DNA of 64,000 nucleotides from RI-231 sp041394905 (GCA_041394905.1 JAWKHJ010000007.1:224092-288091); one strand, 5' to 3'; positions 17,483 through 26,941 are shown, counted from the first letter of the stretch. The notes: generated from the sequence alone by a model not told the origin. Program-made: numbers and translations.

Positions 17483-18520
17483 ATGTCGAAGCTCCGTTGG
17501 CTCACCCTCGTGGCGCTGTGCTGCGCCCTGCCCGCGCTCGCCGCGGATTCCTATACCGAATCGCCAGGCAAGGAGGGGAACGGCAAGTTCACCATCGGCC
17601 CCGAGTATCCGCCCGACCCGGACCTGCAGGACCAGGGCAACCCGCAGGGCAAATACTTCGAGTTCACCATGCCGCTCGCCAAGAGCAAGTATTTTCGCGG
17701 CGACGACAAGACGCTCGACCCGACCAAGGGCCTGCGCAAGGAGCGGCTGATCGCCGTCTACATCCCCGCCGCCTACAAGGACGGAACCAAAGCGCCGATC
17801 CTAGTGGCCCACGACGGCCCCCGCCCGATGACCTACCTGCGTCCCGCGCTCGACAACCTCACCATCTCCAAGGACCTAGCGCGCCGCATCCCCGCCTTCA
17901 TCGCCATCGCGGTGATGAACGGCGGCGACGACAGCAAGGGCAGCGAGCGCGGCCTCGAGTACGACACGATGTCCGAGCGCGAGGCCTTGTTCATCAACAA
18001 CGAGATTTTGCCCGCGGTGCTCCACAACAAGGAGATTCGCGCGGCCTACCCGAACCTGGCCTTCACCGACAACCCCTGGGGCAAGGCCGTGATGGGCGGC
18101 AGCTCCGGCGGCGCCGCCGCGCTCACCATGGGCTGGTTCCGTCCGGACCTGTTCCGCCGCATCATCACCTACTCGGGCACCTTCGTCGACCAGCAGGACG
18201 ACGACGCGCCGGAGGAGAAGAAGTACCCGCTCGGCGCCTGGGAGTACCACTCCAGCATGAACCTGATCGGCAACACGGAGAAGAAGCCGCTACGCATCTT
18301 CATCCACGCCTCCGAGTTCGACAACGGCGCCAACCTGCCCGAGGAGAGCTACCACAACTGGGTGATGGCCAACGAACGCACTGCGAAGGCGCTGGAGGCG
18401 AAGGGCTACGACTACCGCTACCTCTACTCGCTCAATTCGGGCCACACCGACCGCAAAGTCTATGCCAACACCCTGGCCGACACGCTGGTCTGGATGTGGC
18501 GCGGCTGGCACGGCGAGTAG
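17483..18520 (+). CDS. Secreted alpha/beta-hydrolase esterase (enterochelin esterase-like)
   Basis: The 345-residue product starts with a signal peptide (L-T-L-V-A-L-C-C-A-L-P-A-L-A-A). The catalytic core matches the putative esterase family PF00756: a nucleophile elbow M-G-G-S-S-G-G and a late histidine in N-S-G-H-T-D. An upstream TTG (17453) would add residues before a perfect signal peptide and is not used. It probably hydrolyses an ester in the periplasm or medium; the substrate is unknown. Its own promoter box precedes it. Confidence 0.85.
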   Translation: MSKLRWLTLVALCCALPALAADSYTESPGKEGNGKFTIGPEYPPDPDLQDQGNPQGKYFEFTMPLAKSKYFRGDDKTLDPTKGLRKERLIAVYIPAAYKDGTKAPILVAHDGPRPMTYLRPALDNLTISKDLARRIPAFIAIAVMNGGDDSKGSERGLEYDTMSEREALFINNEILPAVLHNKEIRAAYPNLAFTDNPWGKAVMGGSSGGAAALTMGWFRPDLFRRIITYSGTFVDQQDDDAPEEKKYPLGAWEYHSSMNLIGNTEKKPLRIFIHASEFDNGANLPEESYHNWVMANERTAKALEAKGYDYRYLYSLNSGHTDRKVYANTLADTLVWMWRGWHGE

Positions 18521-18527
18521 CCCGGAT

Positions 18528-19286
18528 GTGGGCGTATTCGGCCACCTCGCACTGGCGCTAGTCCTCGCGGCGTTGATCGGGCTGTCGCTGGGCCTGTTGG
18601 GCAGCGGCGGTTCCATCGTCACGCTGCCCGTGCTGGTCTATGTGCTGGGCGTGGAGGCTCACGACGCGGTCGCAATGACGCTGGTGATCGTCGGCGCGGT
18701 GAGCTTAGTCGGCGCACTGCTGCACTGGCGCAACGGGAATTTTCACGGCCGGGCCGTGGGGCTGCTCGGCTTCACGGGAATGGTCGGGGCCTACTTCGGC
18801 TCCGAGCTCACGCATCGAGTGCCGGCCGCCACATTGATGCTCATGTTCGCCGCGCTCATGCTCGTGGTAGGCGTGGTCATGTTGCGTCGCAACGACCTGG
18901 TTTGCGATTCCGAGCAATGCTACCCCGTGCGCTGCCTCTCGATCGGCGCCGGCGTGGGCGCATTGACCGGGTTTCTGGGCGTCGGCGGAGGCTTCCTGAT
19001 CGTGCCGGCGCTCGTGCTGCTGGCCGGCATCGACACCAAGAAGGCAGTCAGCGCTTCGCTCGGCATCATCGCGCTCAACTCCGCGGCAGGCTTGGCAGGG
19101 CAGCTGCGGTACGCCGCGCTCGACTGGACGCTGACGCTCGAGTTTCTGCTGGCCGCCCTGGCAGGGATGGGCTTGGGCGCCCGTATGATGGGAAGCTTTT
19201 CACAGGCCGGACTGCGCAAGGTCTTCGCGTGGTCGTTGATCGTGGTCGCGGCGATGATTGGCGGGTCGAGCCTGTTCCAGCGCTAA
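18528..19286 (+). CDS. TauE/SafE-family sulfite/anion exporter
   Basis: This inner-membrane protein of about 252 residues has about eight hydrophobic helices and the two family repeats: G-L-L-G-S-G-G-S-I-V-T-L-P near the start and G-F-L-G-V-G-G-G-F-L-I-V-P-A in the middle. The family moves sulfur-containing anions or sulfonate products. GTG at 18528 puts the first helix at the N-terminus; an upstream in-frame start would lie inside the esterase gene. It lies seven bases after the esterase stop. Confidence 0.88.
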   Translation: MGVFGHLALALVLAALIGLSLGLLGSGGSIVTLPVLVYVLGVEAHDAVAMTLVIVGAVSLVGALLHWRNGNFHGRAVGLLGFTGMVGAYFGSELTHRVPAATLMLMFAALMLVVGVVMLRRNDLVCDSEQCYPVRCLSIGAGVGALTGFLGVGGGFLIVPALVLLAGIDTKKAVSASLGIIALNSAAGLAGQLRYAALDWTLTLEFLLAALAGMGLGARMMGSFSQAGLRKVFAWSLIVVAAMIGGSSLFQR

Positions 19287-19309
19287 GGGGCCTTGGAAGA
19301 CGCTGCCGA

Positions 19310-19315
19310 TATACT
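19310..19315 (+). promoter_or_regulatory. -10 box of the Uma2 gene
   Basis: TATACT lies 11 bases before the ATG at 19327. The predicted 5' leader would be only a few bases, with no room for a Shine-Dalgarno. Confidence 0.4.
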
Positions 19316-19326
19316 AAGGCTGTACC

Positions 19327-19872
19327 ATGGGTGCACAAGCCATTCTGCGGAAGCTCTCCGTCGAGGATTACCTTGCGGATCCAAGCTTCGAACGGTTCGA
19401 ATGGGTCGACGGCGTCGCCGTCGAAACCGGCGTGGGAAACAAGAAACACTCGCGGGTGCAGGTTCTCTGCGTGCGTTACCTGGACCGCTTCCTCGCCGAG
19501 CGGGACGATATGTGGCTTGCCACGGTACTGCGCTGTCGCCTGATCGTCGAAGGCGCGGAGCGTTACCGTCAACCGGACTTGGCCGTGGTCGCGGGCAAGC
19601 CTTCCGACGGCGACCCGCGCTTCTTGGAAGGCGCTCCACTGCTCGCCATCGAAATTCGCTCGCCGGACGACACCGTCGCCGAGCTGTTGCGCAAGACGGA
19701 CGAGTATCTCGGCAATGGCTGCAAGATGGCGTGGCTGATCCTGCCCGATGAGGAAAGCGTGCTCGTGCGGACTTCCTCGGGCGACGTGAAAAGCCTGCTC
19801 GGCCACGATCTGTTAGGGGGCGCGGAGGTCCTACCCGGATTCACGATCGAAGTCTCGAAGCTCTTCGCGTAG
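19327..19872 (+). CDS. Uma2-family putative endonuclease (DUF820)
   Basis: The 181-residue PD-(D/E)XK fold protein begins with S-V-E-D-Y-L and F-E-W-V-D-G. The nuclease-like core is R-Q-P-D-L-A-V-V followed by L-A-I-E-I-R-S-P-D-D, with A-W-L-I-L-P near the C-terminus. Uma2 proteins are numerous in cyanobacteria and Acidobacteria and are not well understood. It is a single gene between TauE and the hopanoid operon and convergent with the latter. Confidence 0.88.
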   Translation: MGAQAILRKLSVEDYLADPSFERFEWVDGVAVETGVGNKKHSRVQVLCVRYLDRFLAERDDMWLATVLRCRLIVEGAERYRQPDLAVVAGKPSDGDPRFLEGAPLLAIEIRSPDDTVAELLRKTDEYLGNGCKMAWLILPDEESVLVRTSSGDVKSLLGHDLLGGAEVLPGFTIEVSKLFA

Positions 19873-19880
19873 CGCAAGTG

Positions 19881-19982
19881 GGGACCCTCGGGAACGGAGG
19901 TCCCGGCCGGGGTTCAGCCCGGCAACGCCCGCTCAGGTTCCGGGGCTTGACTCACAGCGAACCTTTTTGGGCTGAAGCCCAA
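19881..19982. terminator. Cluster of hairpins between Uma2 and the hopanoid operon
   Basis: Three small perfect stems lie in the convergent gap: GGGACC/GGTCCC (19881-19904), GCCGGG/CCCGGC (19906-19923) and TTGGGC-TGAA-GCCCAA (19967-19982). The last is flanked by five Ts on its left, which reads as AAAAA after the stem for the minus strand, so it is not a canonical terminator for hpnE. The gap holds no ORF. Confidence 0.45.
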
Positions 19983-19993
19983 GCGGGACCGCC

Positions 19994-21213
19994 CTACCGA
20001 ACGGCCCCCACCGCCGCCGCCGCCCGATACCCGCTTCGCACCGCCCCTTCCATCGTCGCCGGCCAGCCCGTATCCGTCCAATCCCCGGCCAAGAACACGT
20101 TCGGATACTTCGTCCGCGGCCCCGGGCGGTCGGCTTCGAGCCCCGGCACGACCGAATACGTCGCCCGCGCCTCTTTCACCACGTGCGCCCGCTCAAGCTT
20201 GGCCTTCCGTGCCTCAGGAAAAAACTCCCCAAGCTCGCGCACCGCGAGCTCGATGATCTCCTCGCGCTTCATCCCCATCAGGCCGCGCGACGCGCTCACC
20301 ACGCACTGCACGTAGCTCTCCCCGCGCCGGAACATCCACTGCATCGTGCGGTCGAGGAGCGACGCGTGCGGCAAGTCCGTGATCGGCCTGTCGAACCACA
20401 GGTGAATCCCCGTGATCGGCGAGTGGGTGAATTTTTGCAGGTTCAACCCGAGCCCGGGAATCAGCGCTTCGACCCTCTCGAACGGGACAGCCGACACATA
20501 AAAATCCGCCTCGTCCGACGCGGGGTCGATGCGCTCGACTGTCGAGCGCAAATGCACGCTTACGCCTTGCCCGCCGCCGCATACAGATCCGCCAACGGGA
20601 CGGCTGGCACGCCCATCTCATAGGACGTGCGCGTTCCCATCAGCCCTTCGGCGAACACCTGGAAAGCGGGCTTTGCGGACGCAATCTCCGGGTCCTCGTT
20701 GAGCGCCGAGACGACGATCGGCTCCCAGAAGCGCTTGTAGACGTTCTCGCTCACACCGCGATTGCGCAGCCACTCTCCAAACGTGAAAGAGTCGAGATCC
20801 CCGCGCCGCGCGTACTCGCCTTCGATCGCGCGCAGGTCGCGGATCAGCGCGATCTTCTCGCCCAAGCTCAAGAACCCCAGCCGCAGGAACGACCCGGCGA
20901 GATGCAGCGGCTTCGGCAGCGGCCCCCGCTCGAGCGTGTCGACCGCGCCGCCCGGCCGTACGAAGTGGATCGCCTTGTAGAAGCGGATCTTGTCCTCGAC
21001 GCCCAGCCGGCGGTAGAAGTCGAGCAGGTTGTCGCAGCAGCGCAGCAACACGTGCTGGCAGTTGTCGATGCGCTCGCCTTCCGGCTCGGACGGATGCACC
21101 GGGTAGGAAGTCGCCCTCCCTCCCAGGAACGGCCTCGCCTCGTGCAGATCGACCTCGAAGCCGGCCTCGGCCAGCGCGGTCGCGGCGGAGAGTCCGGCCA
21201 AGCCTCCGCCCAC
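19994..21213 (-). CDS. hpnE: HpnE squalene-associated FAD-dependent desaturase (one frameshift)
   Basis: It oxidises hydroxysqualene to squalene in the HpnCDE route. The N-terminus is the FAD-binding V-G-G-G-L-A-G-L-S-A-A and H-E-A-R; the C-terminus is the second FAD contact F-L-A-G-D-W-T-D-T-G-W-P-A-T-M-E-G-A. One missing base near 20561-20565 splits it. The start is unclear: GTG 21213 cuts off the first beta strand (K-I-V), and no ATG lies in frame between the hpnD stop and it. It is the last gene of the hopanoid operon. Confidence 0.82.
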
Positions 21214-21218
21214 GATCT

Positions 21219-22112
21219 TTACGCGGGGAATGGCAGGGCTCCCCCGAGCCAGCGGTTACGCATCGCGCGCAGCACGATACGGCTCTTCTCCCAGCCCGTC
21301 AGGCGCGCCCGCGTGCGATAGACGTCATACTCGTGCTGCCGGATGCGCCGCAGGATGCCGTAGTAGATCGCGATCATCGCCCACAGCGCCGGACGGCTCG
21401 ACGGACGAACCAGCCCGAGCAGAGGCGCGGCCTCTTCGTAGTAGCGGTTCGCCCGTGTCCACTCGAACTCCATCAGCCGTTCGAAGCCAGGGTTGTCGGG
21501 CCGCTGGCCGCCGGAAGCCAGCAGCTCCTCGCGCGAGAGGCCGAACTGCTCGAGGTCCTCGGCCGGCAGGTAGACTCGCCCCATCCCCGAATCTTCCGGA
21601 ATGTCGCGCAGGATGTTCGTGAGCTGGAACCCGATGCCGCACTTCTCCGCCAGCTCGAGCGCCTTCGGGTCGTCGAACCCGAACACGTGCGTGATCGTCA
21701 GCCCCACGACCGACGCCACGCGGTAGCAGTACTGATACAGCTCGTCGAAGGTCTGGTAGTTCTGCGGCTCGAGATCCGTCTCGACGCCCTGGATCAGCTC
21801 GAAGAAGTACTCCGGTGGGATCTTGTACTTGTCGACGGTCGCAGCGAAGGCGGGTAGGATGGGGTCCTTGCCAAAGCGCCCGTGCAGCGCGTCGTCGAGC
21901 GCCCCGCGCCAGCTCGCGAGCGACGCCCGGCGCGCCTCGACAGGCGGATCGAGCTCGTCGGAGATGTCGTCGGAGTAGCGCATGAACGCATAGATCGCGC
22001 ACATGGCGTCCTTCTGCTCCTTGGGCAGCAACAGGAAGGAGTAGTAAAAATTGCGCGCGCGCTCGCGCGCGACGCGGCGGCAATGTTCGAAGCTCGCCTC
22101 GAGCAGGATCAT
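21219..22112 (-). CDS. hpnD: HpnD presqualene diphosphate synthase
   Basis: It condenses two farnesyl diphosphates to presqualene diphosphate. The intact 297-residue protein has both aspartate-rich motifs of the trans-isoprenyl synthase fold: D-D-I-S-D-E near residue 50 and the second near N-I-L-R-D-I-P-E-D, plus F-Y-Y-S-F-L-L-L-P. ATG 22112 overlaps the hpnC stop as ATGA. A longer in-frame ORF reaching 23018 is an artefact of frameshifts in hpnC and is not a fusion protein. Confidence 0.92.
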   Translation of the reverse strand: MILLEASFEHCRRVARERARNFYYSFLLLPKEQKDAMCAIYAFMRYSDDISDELDPPVEARRASLASWRGALDDALHGRFGKDPILPAFAATVDKYKIPPEYFFELIQGVETDLEPQNYQTFDELYQYCYRVASVVGLTITHVFGFDDPKALELAEKCGIGFQLTNILRDIPEDSGMGRVYLPAEDLEQFGLSREELLASGGQRPDNPGFERLMEFEWTRANRYYEEAAPLLGLVRPSSRPALWAMIAIYYGILRRIRQHEYDVYRTRARLTGWEKSRIVLRAMRNRWLGGALPFPA

Positions 22113-23071
22113 CGCGGACGCTCCTGGGCCGGTTGCGGCGTCGCGCGGCGCCCAGGAACGATCGATCCGGCCAACACGCGCAGCAGCAGCCCCACGCGCT
22201 CGAGCTTGCCTACCTTCGGCCTCCTCCGGATCACGTCGTATTCCTGCGCGCGGATCTTGTCGAGCACCAGCATGCCCCCGCGGCTGAACAGCTCGAGGTC
22301 GATTGCCAGCCTGCGGTCGACCTGCTCGATCAGCGGCATCCCCGTGGGCGAACAGTCCATCGGCGCGGTCGACCAGCTCGCGGATCAGCGCGCGCGCCAC
22401 CGGGCGCGCTCGCCCTTGCGCAAGTCCGTGGCCAAGTCGTCGTGGTGTGCAGCTGCGCACGTGCATGCGGTCTTGGGGCAAATAGATGCGGTCGCGGTCA
22501 AAGTAATCGCGCCGCAAGTCTTGCCAATGGTTGGCGAGCTGTAGCGCGGTACACGTCGCGTCCGAGAGCCGGCGCCGCGGCTCGTCGGTGTAGCCGCACA
22601 GGTGCAGCACCAGCCGTCCGACCGGGTTCGCCGACCAGACGCAGTATTCGAGCACTTCGTCGTAGGTGGCGTAGCGCGTTTTACGCTGGTCGAGCTCGAA
22701 CGCCCGGATCAGATGCTCGAACGGCTCGCGCGGCATGCCGTGCTTTTCGACCGTGCCTCGCAGGGCCACGAAGACCGGGTGCCGTGTCTCGCCAGCGTAC
22801 ATTCTATCGAGCTCGGCGCGCCACCAGGCGAGCATCTCGAGCGCGTACTCAGGGGGAGCCCAGCTCGTCGCCCAGATCGTCCGCCCAACGGCAGTAGGCG
22901 TAGATGTTGAAGAAATCCTGGTGCAGCCGTCAGCAGCAGGAAGCTGACGACGTGGAAATTTTCGTAGTGCGCGCCGGAGATCCAGCGCGTGTAGGCCAGG
23001 GAGTCTTCGAGGCGCCACGGGGCGAAGTCCGTCCCGTGGCGCTCCAGAAATTCCTTGGGAAACAGGTGCAT
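22109..23071 (-). pseudogene. hpnC: HpnC hydroxysqualene synthase (about five frameshifts)
   Basis: It converts presqualene diphosphate to hydroxysqualene. Conserved blocks appear in order but in changing frames: H-Y-E-N-F-H-V-V-S-F, then D-F-F-N-I-Y-A-Y-C-R-W-A-D-D-L-G-D-E, then V-L-E-Y-C-V-W-S-A-N-P-V-G, L-A-N-H-W-Q-D-L-R-R-D, and M-L-V-L-D-K-I-R at the end. Shifts lie near 22938, in the five-base run 22852-22856, near 22455, near 22400 and at the four-base run 22340-22343. Both active-site motifs survive, so errors in the sequence are likelier than real loss. The stop overlaps hpnD. Confidence 0.8.
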
Positions 23072-23104
23072 CGGTTGACTGTCGCAGCAGTCAACGGCGA
23101 ACCG

Positions 23105-24168
23105 TCAACCGGCCAGAGGTTCCAGGTTCGGCAGGATCGCCGTCTTGAGGTGACCGTTGTGGCTCATCATGTGACGGAAGACATCGAGCAGGTCCGTCAG
23201 CGGAGCCTCCTCGATGACAAATTCGCCGACGTTGATCTTTCCGCGCGCGATGATGTCGAGCGCCGACTTGATGTGCCGCGGCGTGTGGTGGAAGCTCGCC
23301 TTGAGGGTCAGCTCGGCGCAGCAGCAACGAAGTGTCCAGGCAGACCTGGGTGTCCTTGGGGGCAGCCGCCGAAGAAATTCACCGCGCCGCCCGAACGCAC
23401 CATCTCCACCGCGCCGCGCCAGACGTGGGGGCGAACCTACGGCCTCGATCACGACGTCGGAGCCGCGTCCGCCCCTCGGTCGCCGCGCGGACCTCGTCCA
23501 CCGGCCTGCGGCCAGGCTGCGCGCTGCGATCGCTCTTGCAGGCCTATGCGGGCGGCGCGTTCGAGCTGTTGCAGCGGCGGCCGACGGCGATCACGCGCGC
23601 GCCCACAACCGTCGCCAACCGCACGAACATCAGCCCGATCGGCCCCAGCCCCAGCACCGTCACCGTATCCCCGGCGCGGATGCCCGTGTTCGATGCCGTG
23701 CAGCACGCAGGCCAGCGGCTCGGCCATGGCGGCCTCGGCAGCAGCCCACGCCGGCGGGGATCTCGTAGCAGTTTTTCTCGACGATGCGATCCGAATCCGC
23801 ATGTATTGCGCATAGGCCCCGTTGTTGAACAACAGGTCCTCGCACAAGTTCTCTTTCTGGCGGCGGCAGTAGAAGCACTCGCCGCACGGCGCCGAGTTCG
23901 CCGCGACCACGCGCTGCCCCACCTTGAACTTCGTCACTTGGGATCCGACCGCGACTACGTCGCCGGCCAACTCGTGGCCGAACAACGCCGGGGGGTTGAT
24001 CATCTTGGCATGATGGCCGCGGCGGAACACCTTCAGGTCCGTTCCGCAAGTCAGCGCAGCCCCCACCTTCACCAGGATGTCGCGCGGACCAATCGTCGGC
24101 ACGGGGACTTGCTCGATTCGCAGGTCCTCCTTACCGTGCAACACGGCCGCCATCATCGATTCGCTCAC
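23105..24168 (-). pseudogene. Zinc-dependent alcohol dehydrogenase 1 of the hopanoid operon (at least seven frameshifts)
   Basis: This is a medium-chain, zinc-dependent alcohol/polyol dehydrogenase. Visible blocks are L-T-C-G-T-D-L-K, F-G-H-E-L-A-G, the structural-zinc segment P-C-G-E-C-F-Y-C-R-R-Q-K-E-N-L-C, the Rossmann motif V-L-G-L-G-P-I-G, and the C-terminal E-L-T-L-K-A-S-F-H-H. One-base shifts occur near 23794, 23752, 23693, 23580, 23426, 23358 and 23313, mostly extra bases in C/G runs. GTG 24168 has the Shine-Dalgarno AAGGAAAGGA. It is homologous to the next gene upstream and may act on the hopanoid side chain (inference). Confidence 0.75.
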
Positions 24169-24182
24169 AGGGTTCCTTTCCT

Positions 24183-25268
24183 TCACCTCTGCGGGTGTAC
24201 CAGCACTTTGAGGGACCCGTCTTGCGGCCGCCTCGCCAAGTCCATCCCACGCTCGAGCTCGTCGAGCGGCAATTGGTGCGAAATCAGCTCCTCAACGGGG
24301 AAGCTGTCGCTCCATACGATCTCAGCCGACTCACGCTGCAAATCGACTGAGGCGCTATACGAGCCAAATACCATTCTCTCGTCTTTCCCCACCTGCGCGC
24401 CATTCAATTCGAAGGTTTCTTGTGGAGAAGTCTGGGCGAAGAGCATGATCTTGGCCCCCGGACGGGTGATCCGGACGGCCTCCTCGACGATTCCCGGCGC
24501 CGAAGCGGCCACGATCACAACGTCGGCGCCGCGGCCTTGGGTGCGCGCCAGGATCTCCGCACGTACGTCGACCGCCGCCGAATCCCAAGCCTCGCGCGCG
24601 CCGAGCTTGTGCGCCTTTTCGAGCCGCACCGGGATGCGGTCTGTCGCATAAAGCCGCTCGGTTCCTTGGCGCTCGAGCAACATCGTGAACAACAGCCCGA
24701 TCGGACCCTGGCCCAGGACCACGACCGTATCATCGGGCCGAATCGCGGCTTTCTCCAGTCCTTTCAAGCACGTATTGAGCGGTTCGACGAACGTCGCACG
24801 CTCGAAGCTCACCCCGTCGGGGATCCGTTCGACGCCGCGCTCGACGATCCAATCCATCACGCGCACGTACTCGGCGAAGCCGCCGCCGGCGGGCTCATAC
24901 CCTGCCGTGACGCCCACCTTCTTGTAGCCGGCGCACTGTGCATAGTCCCGCCGCGAACAGTAGAAGCAGTCGCCGCAAGGGATGTGGTGGAAGACGCATA
25001 CGCGCTCGCCCAGAGCGTACTTGGAGACGCCGCCGCCAACGGCCGCGACGACGCCGGCCGTCTCATGCCCGTAGATACGCGGCGGCGGCAGCAGATCGTG
25101 CTCGATTTTCTTGAGATCGGTGTGACAAATGCCGCAGGCTTCCACCCGGATCAGAATCTCGCCGGGGCCGATTTCGGGAACCGCAGTCGGCTCGACGACG
25201 ACGCGGCTCGAGCCGCGATAGACCGCGGCGCGCATCGACTCGCCCAGGGTGGCGGAAGTCCCGCTCAC
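24183..25268 (-). CDS. Zinc-dependent alcohol dehydrogenase 2 of the hopanoid operon
   Basis: The intact medium-chain dehydrogenase has about 361 residues from GTG 25268. Catalytic zinc ligands lie in A-C-G-I-C-H-T-D and Y-G-H-E; the structural zinc site is C-G-D-C-F-Y-C-S-R-R-D-Y-A-Q-C; the NAD(P) motif is V-L-G-Q-G-P-I-G. GTG 25268 overlaps the hpnG stop as GTGA; ATG 25235 is a possible shorter start. It sits directly after hpnG, whose product is a ribosyl-hopane aldehyde, so reducing that aldehyde to bacteriohopanetetrol is an attractive but untested role. Confidence 0.85.
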   Translation of the reverse strand: MSGTSATLGESMRAAVYRGSSRVVVEPTAVPEIGPGEILIRVEACGICHTDLKKIEHDLLPPPRIYGHETAGVVAAVGGGVSKYALGERVCVFHHIPCGDCFYCSRRDYAQCAGYKKVGVTAGYEPAGGGFAEYVRVMDWIVERGVERIPDGVSFERATFVEPLNTCLKGLEKAAIRPDDTVVVLGQGPIGLLFTMLLERQGTERLYATDRIPVRLEKAHKLGAREAWDSAAVDVRAEILARTQGRGADVVIVAASAPGIVEEAVRITRPGAKIMLFAQTSPQETFELNGAQVGKDERMVFGSYSASVDLQRESAEIVWSDSFPVEELISHQLPLDELERGMDLARRPQDGSLKVLVHPQR

Positions 25269-25984
25269 TGGCTCGACTCCGAGGGAAACCGGCATTGATG
25301 AAGCAAAAACTGCGCCAAATTCCGGCTGGCGAGCTCTGCGTTGCGTTTGAGCGCGAACAACTCTCGCCAGCGCGATGGGCTCAGGCCCGCCTGCGCCACG
25401 ACTGCCCGCCCGGACACCGTTCCATCCGCCCGTCGGGCGCGGTCGAAATCGAAGCTGATCTCCGTCTCCGCATCGTCGCTGACGACCTTGACGCAGAAAA
25501 ACGGCAAATCATGCTCCGCGGCAAGCTCCGCGACCGCAAACGCCTCCATGTCGACAGCGTCCGCTCCCAACTTTGCCAACCGTCTCTTCTCTTCGACCGT
25601 ACTAGCCACGCGGTCGACCGTTGCCAGCGCGCCTCGGCGAACGCTGCCGAAGCCGCCATCGAACACGGGCCAAGTACAAGCATACTCTAGACCGCGTTCG
25701 AGCAGGAGCACGCGGTCGGCCACGAAGATGTCGCCAAGGGCCCATCCAGGCTGCAGAGCCCCGACATAACCCATTGATAACAGACCTCTTACACGGTTTG
25801 CGGCCAGCGCCGCCTCGGTGGCGCGCTTGGCCGCCTCTCGGCCAATTCCCCCGGCGAGCATTAGGGTTTTTCCGCCCGGCCATTCGGACCAGCGGCCTTG
25901 CGGGACGGACTCTCCGGGGCCGAAGAACGCCAGCTCGGTCGCGTGGGCGGCGACCGCTAACAGTACTGGTTCTCGCGAAACCAT
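25265..25984 (-). CDS. hpnG: HpnG adenosylhopane nucleosidase/phosphorylase
   Basis: It releases adenine from adenosylhopane to give ribosylhopane. The 239-residue protein belongs to the MTA/SAH nucleosidase fold, with L-M-L-A-G-G-I-G-R, A-D-R-V-L-L-L-E and the substrate ribose motif V-D-M-E-A-F-A-V-A-E followed by K-V-V-S-D-D. I start at ATG 25984, which overlaps hpnA by 28 bases; the longer in-frame extension to 26707 is antisense-like noise within hpnA. Order hpnH-hpnA-hpnG is the biosynthetic context. Confidence 0.9.
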   Translation of the reverse strand: MVSREPVLLAVAAHATELAFFGPGESVPQGRWSEWPGGKTLMLAGGIGREAAKRATEAALAANRVRGLLSMGYVGALQPGWALGDIFVADRVLLLERGLEYACTWPVFDGGFGSVRRGALATVDRVASTVEEKRRLAKLGADAVDMEAFAVAELAAEHDLPFFCVKVVSDDAETEISFDFDRARRADGTVSGRAVVAQAGLSPSRWRELFALKRNAELASRNLAQFLLHQCRFPSESSQ

Positions 25985-26934
25985 GTAATTGCTCGCTCCA
26001 GCGCCGGCTCGACCGGCCCCGGGCGCCAGCCGAGCTCGCGCTCGGCCTTGGCGCTCGAAACGTAGACCTTCTTCGCTGCCATGCGGACTGCTTCGAGCGG
26101 CGCGCGCGGCGGCCGGCCGGTCACTTGCGCCAGCGCTGTTTCCGCCGCTCCAAACAGCCACGCAGCAGCGTAGGGCAGCCGCAGCCGCGGCGCCTTTCGG
26201 CTCGACAGCGCCGCAACCGCCTCCAGAATCTCCTTCAGGCTCATGTTGCGGGGCTTCAGGATGTAGCGCGAGCCCGGCCGGCCGCGCTCGGCCGCCGCCA
26301 AGTGGCCCGCCGCTGCATCGCGCACGTCGATCAAGTTCAATCCCGTATCCACGTAGGCCGGCGTGCGGCCCAGCAAAAAGTCCAGGATGATGCGGCCGGT
26401 CGCCGTCGGCTTCAGGTCGGCCTCGCCCACAGGGGCGGTCGGATTGACTAGGACGACAGGCGCGCCCGCGCGGGCGAGTTCGAGGGCCGCTTGCTCGGCT
26501 AGATATTTGGAGCGCTTGTAGTGGCCGGCCAACTCGTCGAGCGAAGTCGGAGTCTCTTCGTCGCCAATTCCGTCGCCCGGAATGCCAATCGTTCCCACGG
26601 TGCTCGTGTAGACGATCCGCTCGGCTCCGGCTTCGGCCGCCGCGCGTAACACATTCCGCGTCCCGTCCACGTTCGAGGCATAGAGCTCGCCCGGATCGCG
26701 AGTCCAAAGGCGATAATCGGCCGCCACATGGTAGACCCGACTGCAGCCTGCAGCCGCGCTGCGCAACGACGCCTCGTCGCGCAAGTCTCCAATCGCCTCT
26801 TCGTACTCGAGATCCGCCACGCCTCGCCGATCGCTCCCCGGCCGCATCAGCAAGCGCAGCGGCTCGCCGCGCTGAGCTAGAGCCCGCGCCACGTGGCCTC
26901 CCAGGAAGCCCGACGCTCCGGTCACCAGAATCAC
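25957..26934 (-). CDS. hpnA: HpnA hopanoid-associated sugar epimerase
   Basis: This is a 325-residue NAD-dependent extended short-chain dehydrogenase. It has G-A-S-G-F-L-G-G-H near the N-terminus, Y-T-S-T-V-G-T-I-G, the catalytic Y-K-R-S-K, and V-N-P-T-A-P-V-G-E after it. HpnA is a standing member of hopanoid loci, but its exact step is not settled. It starts eight bases after the hpnH stop. Confidence 0.92.
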   Translation of the reverse strand: MILVTGASGFLGGHVARALAQRGEPLRLLMRPGSDRRGVADLEYEEAIGDLRDEASLRSAAAGCSRVYHVAADYRLWTRDPGELYASNVDGTRNVLRAAAEAGAERIVYTSTVGTIGIPGDGIGDEETPTSLDELAGHYKRSKYLAEQAALELARAGAPVVLVNPTAPVGEADLKPTATGRIILDFLLGRTPAYVDTGLNLIDVRDAAAGHLAAAERGRPGSRYILKPRNMSLKEILEAVAALSSRKAPRLRLPYAAAWLFGAAETALAQVTGRPPRAPLEAVRMAAKKVYVSSAKAERELGWRPGPVEPALERAITWFRENQYC

Positions 26935-26941
26935 AAGCCGG

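Noticed and set aside
19906..19982. Short palindromes as a CRISPR or mobile-element remnant
   Set aside because: The stems differ in sequence and spacing, with no repeated unit and no adjacent cas or transposase gene.
21219..23018. A 599-residue hpnC-hpnD fusion
   Set aside because: HpnD begins at ATG 22112 with a standard overlap; the upstream part of the frame only matches HpnC in pieces, because of frameshifts.
25265..26707. 480-residue version of hpnG
   Set aside because: The first half is a shadow inside hpnA; the family N-terminus begins at ATG 25984.
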